A stretch of 8,635 bases of DNA from Paracoccaceae bacterium (lineage in GTDB: Bacteria; Pseudomonadota; Alphaproteobacteria; Rhodobacterales; Rhodobacteraceae). Location of the stretch: contig JALSGY010000488.1 of NCBI GenBank assembly GCA_026982515.1, positions 1 through 8,635 of the forward strand, read 5' to 3'. The notes beneath the pieces are model-generated. The model saw only the letters and a program-made list of their open reading frames with translations, was not told the DNA's origin and made no database searches. Of the stretch, positions 1 through 4,843 are shown piece after piece. The position numbers and the translations under genes are program-made. Position 1 is the first letter of the stretch; every line of letters starts with the position of its first letter.

Positions 1-213
1 CCCAGCGGCTATCTGCCCTTCGGGGGATGGTCGCGCAATGTCACCTCGGTCGTGGCGGAGGGGGCGCTGACCAATGCGGCGGGGGCGGCGGTTCATGGCG
101 CACCGCACGTGACCACCAATTACGGCGCCGCTTCGAACCTGGTTCAGCTGAAGTGGCCGGAGGCCTGCAAGGGCCGGGTGGTGATGACGACGCGGATGGA
201 CAACCCGTTCTGA
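1..213 (+). CDS. C-terminal fragment of an unidentified protein
   Basis: Reading frame 1 is open from the first base to a TGA at 211-213 and gives the last 70 residues of a protein that starts outside the window. The visible part is rich in Gly, Ala, Val and Thr, with a segment VTTNYGAASNLVQLKWPEAC and the C-terminus VVMTTRMDNPF. There is one cysteine and no transmembrane segment. I do not recognise the family. The alternation of small and hydrophobic residues would suit a beta-rich domain, but that is only an impression. It is judged real because the frame is continuous and a strong intrinsic terminator follows 24 bases after the stop. The neighbouring gene at 265-741 is convergent, so this fragment belongs to a transcription unit lying to the left. 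Confidence 0.7.
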   Translation, partial: PSGYLPFGGWSRNVTSVVAEGALTNAAGAAVHGAPHVTTNYGAASNLVQLKWPEACKGRVVMTTRMDNPF

Positions 214-237
214 GGCGGGTTCAGGCGAGGGCAGGCA

Positions 238-265
238 GGGCCGGGGTTTCTTCCCCGGCCCTTTT
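238..265 (+). terminator. Rho-independent terminator
   Basis: A perfect 9-bp GC stem, GGGCCGGGG (238-246) with CCCCGGCCC (253-261), closes a 6-base loop TTTCTT and is followed at once by TTTT (262-265). It terminates the + strand fragment at 1-213. The last T overlaps the stop codon of the convergent gene. On the minus strand the hairpin is preceded by AAAA but not followed by a U-run, so it is best suited to + strand termination, possibly with weaker action the other way. Confidence 0.88.
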
Positions 266-741
266 CATGACAGATCTTGGGCAGTGAGTTCCCAGGCCTT
301 GCCGAAGCCGCCGTTGAGGGCCGCCCCCGTGGGGTGGAACAGCACGAAGCCGAAATCGGCGAAATCCACGTAGAGCTTCGCCTTGGGGTGGGTTTTCAGC
401 CAGTGCTCGCGAAGTGTGCCGTGGCGCTGCCTGGGGGCGAACTCGGCCCGGGCCGAAAGAGACAGGCGGGGGAAGGCCAGCGCATCGCCCTTTGCGGGGG
501 GCTCCCCCACCAGCAGCGCGCAGGCGCCAGAGCGGTGCAGGGCGCGGGTGTGGAGCGCGAGGGTGGAGAGCAGGCTCATCGGGGTGCCATCGGGGGCCGG
601 AGCAAGAGCGATGCGCGAGATGAAGGGCGCGCCGCTTCGGGGGTGGGTGAAGGCCAGTGCCGCATGGCGGGCGTCACCCAGAAGGCGGCGTGCCAGGGTG
701 CGGGCCTCGTCGTTGGTGGGGCGGATCGGGCTCTTTTCCAT
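265..741 (-). CDS. HugZ-like / pyridoxamine 5'-phosphate oxidase-related FMN-binding protein
   Basis: This is a 158-residue predicted cytosolic protein of the pyridoxamine-phosphate-oxidase-like FMN-binding split-barrel superfamily, closest in feel to HugZ (haem-utilisation) N-terminal domains. Recognisable parts are the N-terminal PIRPTNDEARTLARRLL (5-21), the strand region HAALAFTHPRSGAPFISRIAL (26-46), LLVGEPPAKGDALAFPRLSL (77-96), and the C-terminal YVDFADFGFVLFHPTGAALN (124-143) followed by GGFGKAWEL. It lacks signal peptide and membrane segments. An upstream in-frame ATG at 789 would add 16 residues. I prefer 741 because relatives, as I recall them, begin just before PIRPTDDEAR. Neither start has a clear Shine-Dalgarno sequence, and a possible promoter sits directly before 741. 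The substrate is unknown and a haem role is not shown. The gene is divergent from the ABM gene and convergent with the leftmost fragment. Confidence 0.8.
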   Translation of the reverse strand: MEKSPIRPTNDEARTLARRLLGDARHAALAFTHPRSGAPFISRIALAPAPDGTPMSLLSTLALHTRALHRSGACALLVGEPPAKGDALAFPRLSLSARAEFAPRQRHGTLREHWLKTHPKAKLYVDFADFGFVLFHPTGAALNGGFGKAWELTAQDLS

Positions 742-747
742 GCACGC

Positions 748-776
748 AGAATAGGGGCCTGTGCGGGCCGGGCCAA
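748..776 (-). promoter_or_regulatory. Possible promoter for a leaderless mRNA of the HugZ-like gene
   Basis: Read on the minus strand there is TTGGCC (776-771), a 17-base spacer, then TATTCT (753-748), each matching 4 of 6 sigma-70 consensus bases. The ATG at 741 lies 6 bases after the -10 element, where the transcript would be expected to start. With no Shine-Dalgarno sequence before either candidate ATG, a leaderless transcript is a reasonable inference. The match is modest and could be chance. Confidence 0.35.
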
Positions 777-835
777 TTGGAGATTGCATGGTGGCAGGGA
801 TGACGTGTTAGGCTGGGCGCAGGAGGACTCGCAAG

Positions 836-1156
836 ATGCCGGAAATTTCCCAGGACAAGACCCTTCAGACGATCATAACCACCTACGAAGTGACGCCGGG
901 CACCTGCCATGATCTGCTGGACGAACTGGCCCGGGCCTATGAGGAGTTCGTCATCCACCAGCCCGGGTTCATCGGCGCGGCGGTGCATGTGAACGATGCC
1001 CATACCCGGATCGCCAGCTATTCGCAGTGGCGGCGGCGCGAAGACTTTCAGGCATTGCTGCGCAGTGAGGAGATGCGGGCGCGAACCCGGCGGTTTTCGG
1101 AGCTGTCGAAGAACTTCGAGCCGGTGATGTATGACGTGGTGCGCAGTTTCGGCTGA
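836..1156 (+). CDS. ABM-domain (antibiotic biosynthesis monooxygenase-like) protein
   Basis: This is a 106-residue small alpha/beta protein of the dimeric ABM / ferredoxin-like barrel superfamily. The diagnostic stretch is HQPGFIGAAVHV (41-52), followed by ARIASYSQWRRREDFQALL-like sequence (TRIASYSQW at 57-65, then RRREDFQALLRSEEM) and a C-terminal helix and strand ending YDVVRSFG. Family members include quinol monooxygenases, haem-degrading enzymes and many proteins of unknown substrate, so no reaction is assigned. The start is supported by AGGAGG at 821-826, 9 bases before the ATG. The gene is divergent from the HugZ-like gene and precedes usp by 83 bases. That gap contains its own candidate promoter, so co-transcription with usp is not required. 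Confidence 0.85.
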   Translation: MPEISQDKTLQTIITTYEVTPGTCHDLLDELARAYEEFVIHQPGFIGAAVHVNDAHTRIASYSQWRRREDFQALLRSEEMRARTRRFSELSKNFEPVMYDVVRSFG

Positions 1157-1165
1157 GGGCGCAGT

Positions 1166-1208
1166 TTGATCCATCTCAGAGCGGCAACGGGGAAGAAGGG
1201 GCAATATT
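1166..1208 (+). promoter_or_regulatory. Crp/Fnr-family box plus -10 element upstream of the first usp (class II layout)
   Basis: TTGATCCATCTCAG (1166-1179) matches 7 of 8 fixed positions of the Fnr/FixK-type palindrome TTGA-N6-TCAA, with only the last base differing. A -10-like AATATT lies at 1203-1208. If transcription starts near 1214, the box is centred about 41.5 bp upstream, the class II activator position that replaces a -35 element, and indeed no -35 is seen. The start codon of usp follows at 1240. In Rhodobacter, FnrL-type regulators are known to control usp genes under low oxygen. That this box binds FnrL rather than another Crp/Fnr protein is inference. Confidence 0.55.
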
Positions 1209-1239
1209 CCCCCGGATTTGAGAGAGAGGAGAGGTTAGG

Positions 1240-1647
1240 ATGTACAAGACCATTCTGGTCCCGGTGGAATTCGACCACACCCCGACCACCGCGCGGGCGC
1301 TGGAGATCGGGCGGCACCTGCTGGACGAGGGCGGGCGGCTGATCGCCCTGCACGTGGTGGCGCCGGTGCCCACCTATGTCAGCCAGTTCATCCCCGAGAT
1401 GCAGCTCGTCGAGGTGCGCAACCAGGTGGAAGAGGCCTTCCGTGCGGAACTGGGCGATACCGAGGGCGTGGAGATGGTGCTGATCGACGGCACTCCGGGG
1501 GCGGCAATCGTAGATTATGCCCGGCGGCAGAAGGTGGAGTGCATCGTGATCGCCTCGCACCGGCCGGGGTTGAGCGATATCCTGCTGGGCTCGACCGCTT
1601 CGCGGGTGGTGCGCCATGCCGAATGTTCGGTGCATGTGGTGAGATAG
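1240..1647 (+). CDS. Universal stress protein, UspF/UspG-like (copy 1)
   Basis: This is a 135-residue single-domain UspA-fold protein. It starts with the typical MYKTILVPVEF strand (1-11), has ALHVVAPVPTYVSQFIP (36-52) in the middle, and ends with CIVIASHRPGLSDILLGSTASRVVRHAECSVHVVR (101-135). The ASHRP...LGS...VVRHAECSV signature is that of the UspF/UspG (YnaF-like) branch rather than the canonical G-x2-G-x9-G(S/T) loop. Enterobacterial members of this branch bind nucleotide. Such proteins act in the cytosol as dimers or tetramers in stress and starvation survival, with no defined catalytic reaction. AGGAG at 1227-1231, 8 bases before the ATG, sets the start. A Crp/Fnr-type promoter lies upstream. 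The second copy follows 66 bases downstream, and the pair is probably co-transcribed. Confidence 0.93.
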   Translation: MYKTILVPVEFDHTPTTARALEIGRHLLDEGGRLIALHVVAPVPTYVSQFIPEMQLVEVRNQVEEAFRAELGDTEGVEMVLIDGTPGAAIVDYARRQKVECIVIASHRPGLSDILLGSTASRVVRHAECSVHVVR

Positions 1648-1713
1648 GCGCCCGGCACGCAGGGGCACAACGGCCCGGTTCACCGGAACGGGCAGAGCAG
1701 ACAGGAGAGAGGA

Positions 1714-2121
1714 ATGTATGAGCACATACTGATCGGGGTGGCGCCGGATCATGCGCCCGGCAGCGGGGCGGCGGTTGAGATCGCCGAATGTCTGCGCAAG
1801 AAAGGCGGGCGGATCACCGCGCTGACGGTCATCGAGGACATACCGCCTTATGTGGCGCAATACCTGCCGCCCGGGCAGGTCGAGAAGAACCGGGCCGAGG
1901 CCGAGGTATCCCTCAAGGCCGAACTGGGCGGCGTGAAGGGGCTGAAAGCGGTGGCGGTGATCGGCCAGGCGGCGGCCTCGATTCTGGATTATGCGGAAAC
2001 GCACGGGGTGGACTGCATCATCATCGCCTCGCACCGGCCGGGGCTGAGCGATTACTTCCTGGGCTCCACCGCCTCGCGGGTGGTGCGCCACGCCCTGTGT
2101 TCGGTCCATGTGGTGCGTTAG
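1714..2121 (+). CDS. Universal stress protein, UspF/UspG-like (copy 2)
   Basis: This tandem paralogue of the preceding gene has the same length (135 residues) and aligns without gaps. By hand count about 39 of the first 100 residues match copy 1, but 31 of the last 35 do. The last 35 codons differ at roughly 16 of 105 bases. It keeps MYEHILIGV at the N-terminus, ALTVIEDIPPYVAQYLPPGQ in the centre and the IIIASHRPGLSDYFLGSTASRVVRHALCSVHVVR nucleotide-binding tail. The loop's glycine positions are replaced as in copy 1, consistent with the UspF/G branch. AGGAG at 1703-1707 lies 6 bases before the ATG. The 66-base gap shows no clear promoter or terminator, so it is probably expressed from the promoter of copy 1. 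Together the two may form homo- or hetero-oligomers, which is inference from the family. Confidence 0.93.
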   Translation: MYEHILIGVAPDHAPGSGAAVEIAECLRKKGGRITALTVIEDIPPYVAQYLPPGQVEKNRAEAEVSLKAELGGVKGLKAVAVIGQAAASILDYAETHGVDCIIIASHRPGLSDYFLGSTASRVVRHALCSVHVVR

Positions 2122-2445
2122 AGCCTGTCGCGCCTGACGGAATTTGGTGGCGCTGTGCGACATGGGGCAGGCGACCGCCCGGGTGGGTGCGGATGCACCC
2201 GCCATGGGGTAGGCGGGCGCACGCCCGGGCCGCGGTGGCCCCGGGCCGAGAATCCGAACAAGCATCGACATGCTTCAGCAGGACGGGTGTTTCTCGGCCT
2301 CGCGTGAGGCGCGAAGCTCTGCGTCGGGGCCAGGAGATGCGCGGCTGACGCAGGTTTGGACAGATCCGCGCAGGATCGTGGTTGTGGTGCCGGGCGAGAC
2401 ATCCCATATCGGCATGGATGCCGCCAGACAGGAGAGTTCAAGCCG
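2122..2445. other. 324-bp gene-free region with dense inverted and direct repeats
   Basis: No convincing gene is present. The first 130 bases are rich in secondary structure. GCCTGTCGCGCC (2123-2134) can pair in segments with GGC, GCGA and CAGGC between 2149 and 2172. GGGTGC (2185-2190) pairs with GCACCC (2195-2200). GGGC (2215-2218) pairs with GCCC (2223-2226), and GGGCC (2227-2231) with GGCCC (2237-2241). CATGGGGCAGGCG (2161) recurs as CATGGGGTAGGCG (2203), 42 bases later, each followed by CGCCCGGG. A further hairpin, GCCTC-GCGT-GAGGC, lies at 2297-2310. No U-run follows any of them, and no strong sigma-70 promoter is visible before the zinc-ribbon gene. The region may hold a Rho-type or processed 3' end for the usp transcript, a dispersed intergenic repeat, or a small RNA. 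The sequence alone does not decide. Confidence 0.6.
2161..2229 (+). repeat. Imperfect direct repeat, 42-bp period
   Basis: Unit one is CATGGGGCAGGCG (2161-2173) with CGCCCGGG at 2176-2183. Unit two is CATGGGGTAGGCG (2203-2215) with CGCCCGGG at 2222-2229. The 13-mers differ at one base and the 8-mers are identical. A hairpin, GGGTGC-GGAT-GCACCC (2185-2200), sits between them. The composition resembles dispersed palindromic intergenic repeats of GC-rich proteobacteria. That it is a genome-wide family is inference. Confidence 0.6.
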
Positions 2446-2829
2446 ATGAAATGCCCGATAGATGACACCGAACTGGTGATGGCCGAACGCCATGGGGTGG
2501 AGATCGATTACTGCCCCAAGTGCCGTGGCGTCTGGCTGGACAGGGGCGAGTTGGACAAGATCATCGACAAGGCTGCCGTGCCTCCGGTGGAGATGCCTCC
2601 GCCGCCCAGTGCCTCGCCGCCCGCCGCCCCGGAGCCGGCGGCACCGGTGCGCGAATACCGCGAGCCCTACCGCGAGGAGCGCGACAGGGAGCGTTACGAC
2701 AGGCGCCGGGACGATCGCTATCGCGACGACGATGAGTATTATCGTGGCAGGCGTCATGGCCACGGGCACCGCAAGCGCAAGCGCCACAAGAGCCTGCTGG
2801 CCGAGATTTTCGACTTCGATTTCGACTGA
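2446..2829 (+). CDS. zf-TFIIB zinc-ribbon domain protein with charged tail
   Basis: This 127-residue protein begins MKCPIDDTEL and has an N-terminal zinc ribbon: Cys3, then C23-P-K-C26, followed by the hallmark RGVWLDRGELDKII (27-40). This is the zf-TFIIB family. The usual second Cys of the first knuckle is Asp6 here, a variant I recall as frequent in this family. A Pro/Ala-rich linker (45-67) leads to a tail rich in Arg, Asp, Tyr and Glu (68-100), a basic His/Lys/Arg patch (GRRHGHGHRKRKRHK, 101-115) and an acidic aromatic end, LLAEIFDFDFD. The tail is low-complexity and probably disordered. Function is unknown; nucleic-acid or protein binding would be guesses. The start at 2446 gives the conserved MKCP opening. 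GGAG at 2431-2434 lies 11 bases upstream, a long but acceptable spacing. A longer in-frame start at 2356 would only add unconserved sequence. Confidence 0.88.
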   Translation: MKCPIDDTELVMAERHGVEIDYCPKCRGVWLDRGELDKIIDKAAVPPVEMPPPPSASPPAAPEPAAPVREYREPYREERDRERYDRRRDDRYRDDDEYYRGRRHGHGHRKRKRHKSLLAEIFDFDFD

Positions 2830-2881
2830 GCCGGTCGAACGGCCGATCGCGCGTCTTGCGCTCAGGTTCCCTTGCCCGGAT

Positions 2882-2911
2882 GGCCATGAGGCAGGGCCCT
2901 GCCTCACGGCC
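2882..2911. terminator. 30-bp near-perfect palindrome between convergent genes, likely bidirectional terminator
   Basis: The arms TGAGGCAGGG (2887-2896) and CCCTGCCTCA (2897-2906) are exact inverse complements. They are extended by GGCC (2882-2885) and GGCC (2908-2911) across one A/C mismatch. The palindrome lies 52 bases after the zinc-ribbon stop and 17 bases after the L,D-transpeptidase stop on the other strand, a position expected for a shared terminator. Neither side has a U-run, so it may act as a Rho-assisted or 3'-end-protecting stem. A dimeric DNA-binding site is an alternative. Confidence 0.5.
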
Positions 2912-2928
2912 GCTTCCGCTTGAGGAGA

Positions 2929-3558
2929 TCAGGAGATTTCCTTGTGCGGCGGGCCGGCGTTGGCCTTGGGGTGAAGGACCACCTTGGCCCCCACGGGCAC
3001 CTTGTCATACAGTTCTATCACCTGGTCGTTGACCAGCCGCGCGCAGCCGTTGGAAACCGCCACCCCGATGGTTTTCGGGTTGTTCGTGCCGTGGATGCGC
3101 AGGTAGGTATCGCGCCCCGAGGGGGTATACAGGTAAAGCGCCCGTGCCCCGAGCGGGTTGCTGATGCCGCCGGGCTGGCCGTTTTCGAATTTGCCCCCGG
3201 GAAGGAAATCCTTGTAGGCGTCGGGGTTGCGCTCCATCATGTCGGGGGTGGGCATCCATCTGGGCCATTCCTGCTTGGCGCCCACGTAGAAGGTGCCCGG
3301 ATGGTAGAGGTTGCCGCGGCCGATGCCGACGGTGTAGCGGATCGCCCGGTTGTCGGGCATCGTCCAGTACAGTGCGAACTGGTTGGGATCCACATGCACC
3401 TCGCCCGCGGGGAACCCGTCCTTCAGCCTCACCTCGCGCGGCATCTGCTCTTCGGGCAGGATGTAGGGTTCTCCCAGCCCGTGCGCGAGCGCCGGAGCCC
3501 CCAGCCCCAGAGAGCCGGCCGCCAGCCCGGTTGCCATGAATTTGCGTCTGTCCATCAT
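2929..3558 (-). CDS. Secreted L,D-transpeptidase (YkuD / ErfK-YbiS family)
   Basis: This is a 209-residue protein that makes 3-3 crosslinks in peptidoglycan or attaches proteins to it in the periplasm. The catalytic signature HGTNNPKTIGVAVSNGCARL (156-175) contains His156, Ser169, the nucleophile Cys172 and Arg174. The N-terminus MMDRRKFMATGLAAGSLGLG-APALA is a signal peptide with a twin-arginine-like RRKF motif and a likely cleavage after Ala25 (ALA-HG), so Tat export is plausible. The mature part includes QFALYWTMPDNRAIRYTVGIGRG and an insert with PTPDMMERNPDAYKDFLPGG, followed by GISNPLGARALYLY, both usual in alphaproteobacterial ErfK proteins. I chose the ATG at 3558 because AGAGGGGA lies 4-5 bases upstream. 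The adjacent ATG at 3555 is equally possible. It lies 167 bases downstream of prs on the same strand and probably has its own promoter. Confidence 0.9.
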   Translation of the reverse strand: MMDRRKFMATGLAAGSLGLGAPALAHGLGEPYILPEEQMPREVRLKDGFPAGEVHVDPNQFALYWTMPDNRAIRYTVGIGRGNLYHPGTFYVGAKQEWPRWMPTPDMMERNPDAYKDFLPGGKFENGQPGGISNPLGARALYLYTPSGRDTYLRIHGTNNPKTIGVAVSNGCARLVNDQVIELYDKVPVGAKVVLHPKANAGPPHKEIS

Positions 3559-3697
3559 TTGATCCCCTCTGTCCTTCTCGAAATCACTCATCAACCCGCA
3601 CCTGCGGCAAAATCCGCGGCCTTCCCCGGGCAGCACGCATGCTACCCCGCGTCATGCGGGAGAGAGGATAACGAATCCGTCAACGGGTGGCGAATTT

Positions 3698-3725
3698 CGG
3701 GCAGTGTTGCAGGGCTGCGCGCCCG
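3698..3725 (-). terminator. Weak candidate terminator after prs
   Basis: Immediately after the prs stop, read on the minus strand, CGGGC (3725-3721) pairs with GCCCG (3702-3698). The intervening bases contain an inner GCAG/CTGC stem. The hairpin is followed by GAAATTCG, not a run of T. The placement is right for a terminator, but the stem is short and the tail is poor. Confidence 0.3.
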
Positions 3726-4745
3726 TCAGTCGTCGGAATACATGCCGTCGTAGATCGGCCCGAGGGTTTCGTGATCGAACAGAGAGGACACGGACGTGCC
3801 GTTCCAGATGTTCAGGATCGCCTGAGCGAACATCGGCGCGGTAGGCACGATGCGGATGTTCTTCGCGGCCTTGGTGGCGGCGGTGGGTTCGATGGAATCC
3901 GTGATCACGAGGCTTTTCATCACCGAGTTCTCGATCCGCCCCACGGCGGGGCCGGACAGCACCCCGTGGGTGATGTAGGAGTGCACCTCGCGGGCGCCGC
4001 TTTCCACCAGCACCTCGGCGGCCTTGCACAGGGTGCCGGCGGTGTCGCAGATGTCGTCGACAATGATGCAGCACTTGTCGGAGACATCGCCGATCACCGT
4101 CATCTCCGCCACCTCGCCGGGCTTTTCGCGCCGTTTGTCGACGATCGCCAGCGGGCAGCCGATGCGCTGTGCCAGCTCGCGCGCGCGAGCCACCCCGCCC
4201 ACGTCGGGCGAGACGATCATCAGGTCATCCATGCAGTCGCGGAAATTGTGGCGGATATCGAGGGTGAACACCGGCGAGGCATAGAGGTTGTCGACGGGGA
4301 TGTCGAAGAACCCCTGGATCTGGGCGGCGTGCAGATCCATGGTCAGCACCCGCTCGATCCCGGCTTCGGTGATCAGGTTGGCCACCAGCTTGGCCGAAAT
4401 CGGGGTGCGCGCCTTGGTGCGGCGATCCTGACGAGCATAGCCGAAATAGGGGATCACCGCATTGATCCGCGCCGCCGAGGAGCGCCGCATCGCATCGGCG
4501 ATGATCAGCAGCTCCATCAGGTTGTCGTTGGCCGGGTTCGACGTGGGCTGGATGATGAACATGTCCTCGCCGCGGACGTTTTCATAGACCTCGACGAAGA
4601 TTTCCTGATCGTTGAAACGTTCCACCCGGGCATCCACCAGCCCCAGCCTCTGGCCGCGCAGCAGCGACATGCGGCGGGCTATGGCCTTGGCCAGCGGACG
4701 GTTGGCGTTACCGGAGATCAGCTTGGGCTGGGAGGTGACGGACAT
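3726..4745 (-). CDS. prs: Ribose-phosphate pyrophosphokinase (PRPP synthetase)
   Basis: This is a 339-residue cytosolic enzyme converting ribose 5-phosphate and ATP to PRPP and AMP, the entry to purine, pyrimidine, NAD, His and Trp synthesis. All class I landmarks are present. They include KLISGNANRPLA (8-19), RFNDQEIFVEVYENVRG (43-59), IIQPTSNPANDNLMELL (64-80), the catalytic flexible loop YFGYARQDRR (100-109), DLHAAQIQGFF (137-147), VDKRREK (202-208) and the PRPP-binding loop VDDICDTAGTL (229-239). Length is close to the usual 310-340. An upstream in-frame GTG at 4790 would add 15 unconserved residues. The ATG at 4745 is preferred because it puts KLISGNANRPLA at the normal place, though only a weak GGAA (4757-4754) serves as ribosome site. 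It is divergent from the isomerase gene across a 98-bp shared promoter region. Confidence 0.97.
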   Translation of the reverse strand: MSVTSQPKLISGNANRPLAKAIARRMSLLRGQRLGLVDARVERFNDQEIFVEVYENVRGEDMFIIQPTSNPANDNLMELLIIADAMRRSSAARINAVIPYFGYARQDRRTKARTPISAKLVANLITEAGIERVLTMDLHAAQIQGFFDIPVDNLYASPVFTLDIRHNFRDCMDDLMIVSPDVGGVARARELAQRIGCPLAIVDKRREKPGEVAEMTVIGDVSDKCCIIVDDICDTAGTLCKAAEVLVESGAREVHSYITHGVLSGPAVGRIENSVMKSLVITDSIEPTAATKAAKNIRIVPTAPMFAQAILNIWNGTSVSSLFDHETLGPIYDGMYSDD

Positions 4746-4783
4746 GGGCAGCGTTCCAGTATGCGTCAGGGCGATTCGCGATG

Positions 4784-4811
4784 TTGACACCGCTTATCAC
4801 CCCGTTACGGT
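4784..4811 (+). promoter_or_regulatory. Sigma-70-like promoter for the isomerase/hydrolase pair
   Basis: A consensus -35 TTGACA (4784-4789) is followed 16 bases later by a poor -10, TACGGT (4806-4811). The start codon of the isomerase is at 4844. The -35 overlaps the left arm of an inverted repeat, CGATGTT (4779-4785) with AACATCG (4818-4824). On the opposite strand a similar CGATGTTTGCA reads toward prs, so the two promoters may face each other and overlap. The weak -10 keeps confidence low. Confidence 0.4.
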
Positions 4812-4843
4812 CTTGCAAACATCGTGATTGAGGCGCGCGGCGA

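Noticed and set aside
784..814. TTGCAT ... TAGGCT as a promoter for the ABM gene.
   Set aside because: The spacer is 19 bases and both hexamers match poorly.
1648..1713. Imperfect inverted repeat (GTTC-ACCG-GAAC) between the two usp genes.
   Set aside because: It has a four-base stem with mismatched flanks and could easily arise by chance. Not called as an operator or terminator.
1048..2271. Long minus-strand open frame (407 codons) opposite the ABM and usp genes.
   Set aside because: It is antisense to three well-supported genes. Its repeated segments only mirror the usp duplication.
2270..2449. A 59-codon + strand reading frame whose TGA overlaps the start of the zinc-ribbon gene (ATGA).
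   Set aside because: No ribosome binding site precedes it, its last codons coincide with the Shine-Dalgarno region of the next gene, and its composition does not look like a protein. Open frames this long are common by chance at this GC content.
3646..3660. Hairpin CCCGC-GTCAT-GCGGG between prs and the L,D-transpeptidase gene.
   Set aside because: It has a five-base stem without a U-run and is not adjacent to a stop codon. Too weak to call a terminator or riboswitch.
3659..3684. TTGACG on the minus strand (from TCAACGG near 3680) as a -35 for the L,D-transpeptidase gene.
   Set aside because: No acceptable -10 lies 15-19 bases downstream, and the site is about 100 bases from the start codon.
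3687..4787. 366-codon + strand open frame opposite prs.
   Set aside because: It is an antisense shadow of a fully conserved prs gene and has no recognisable domain.
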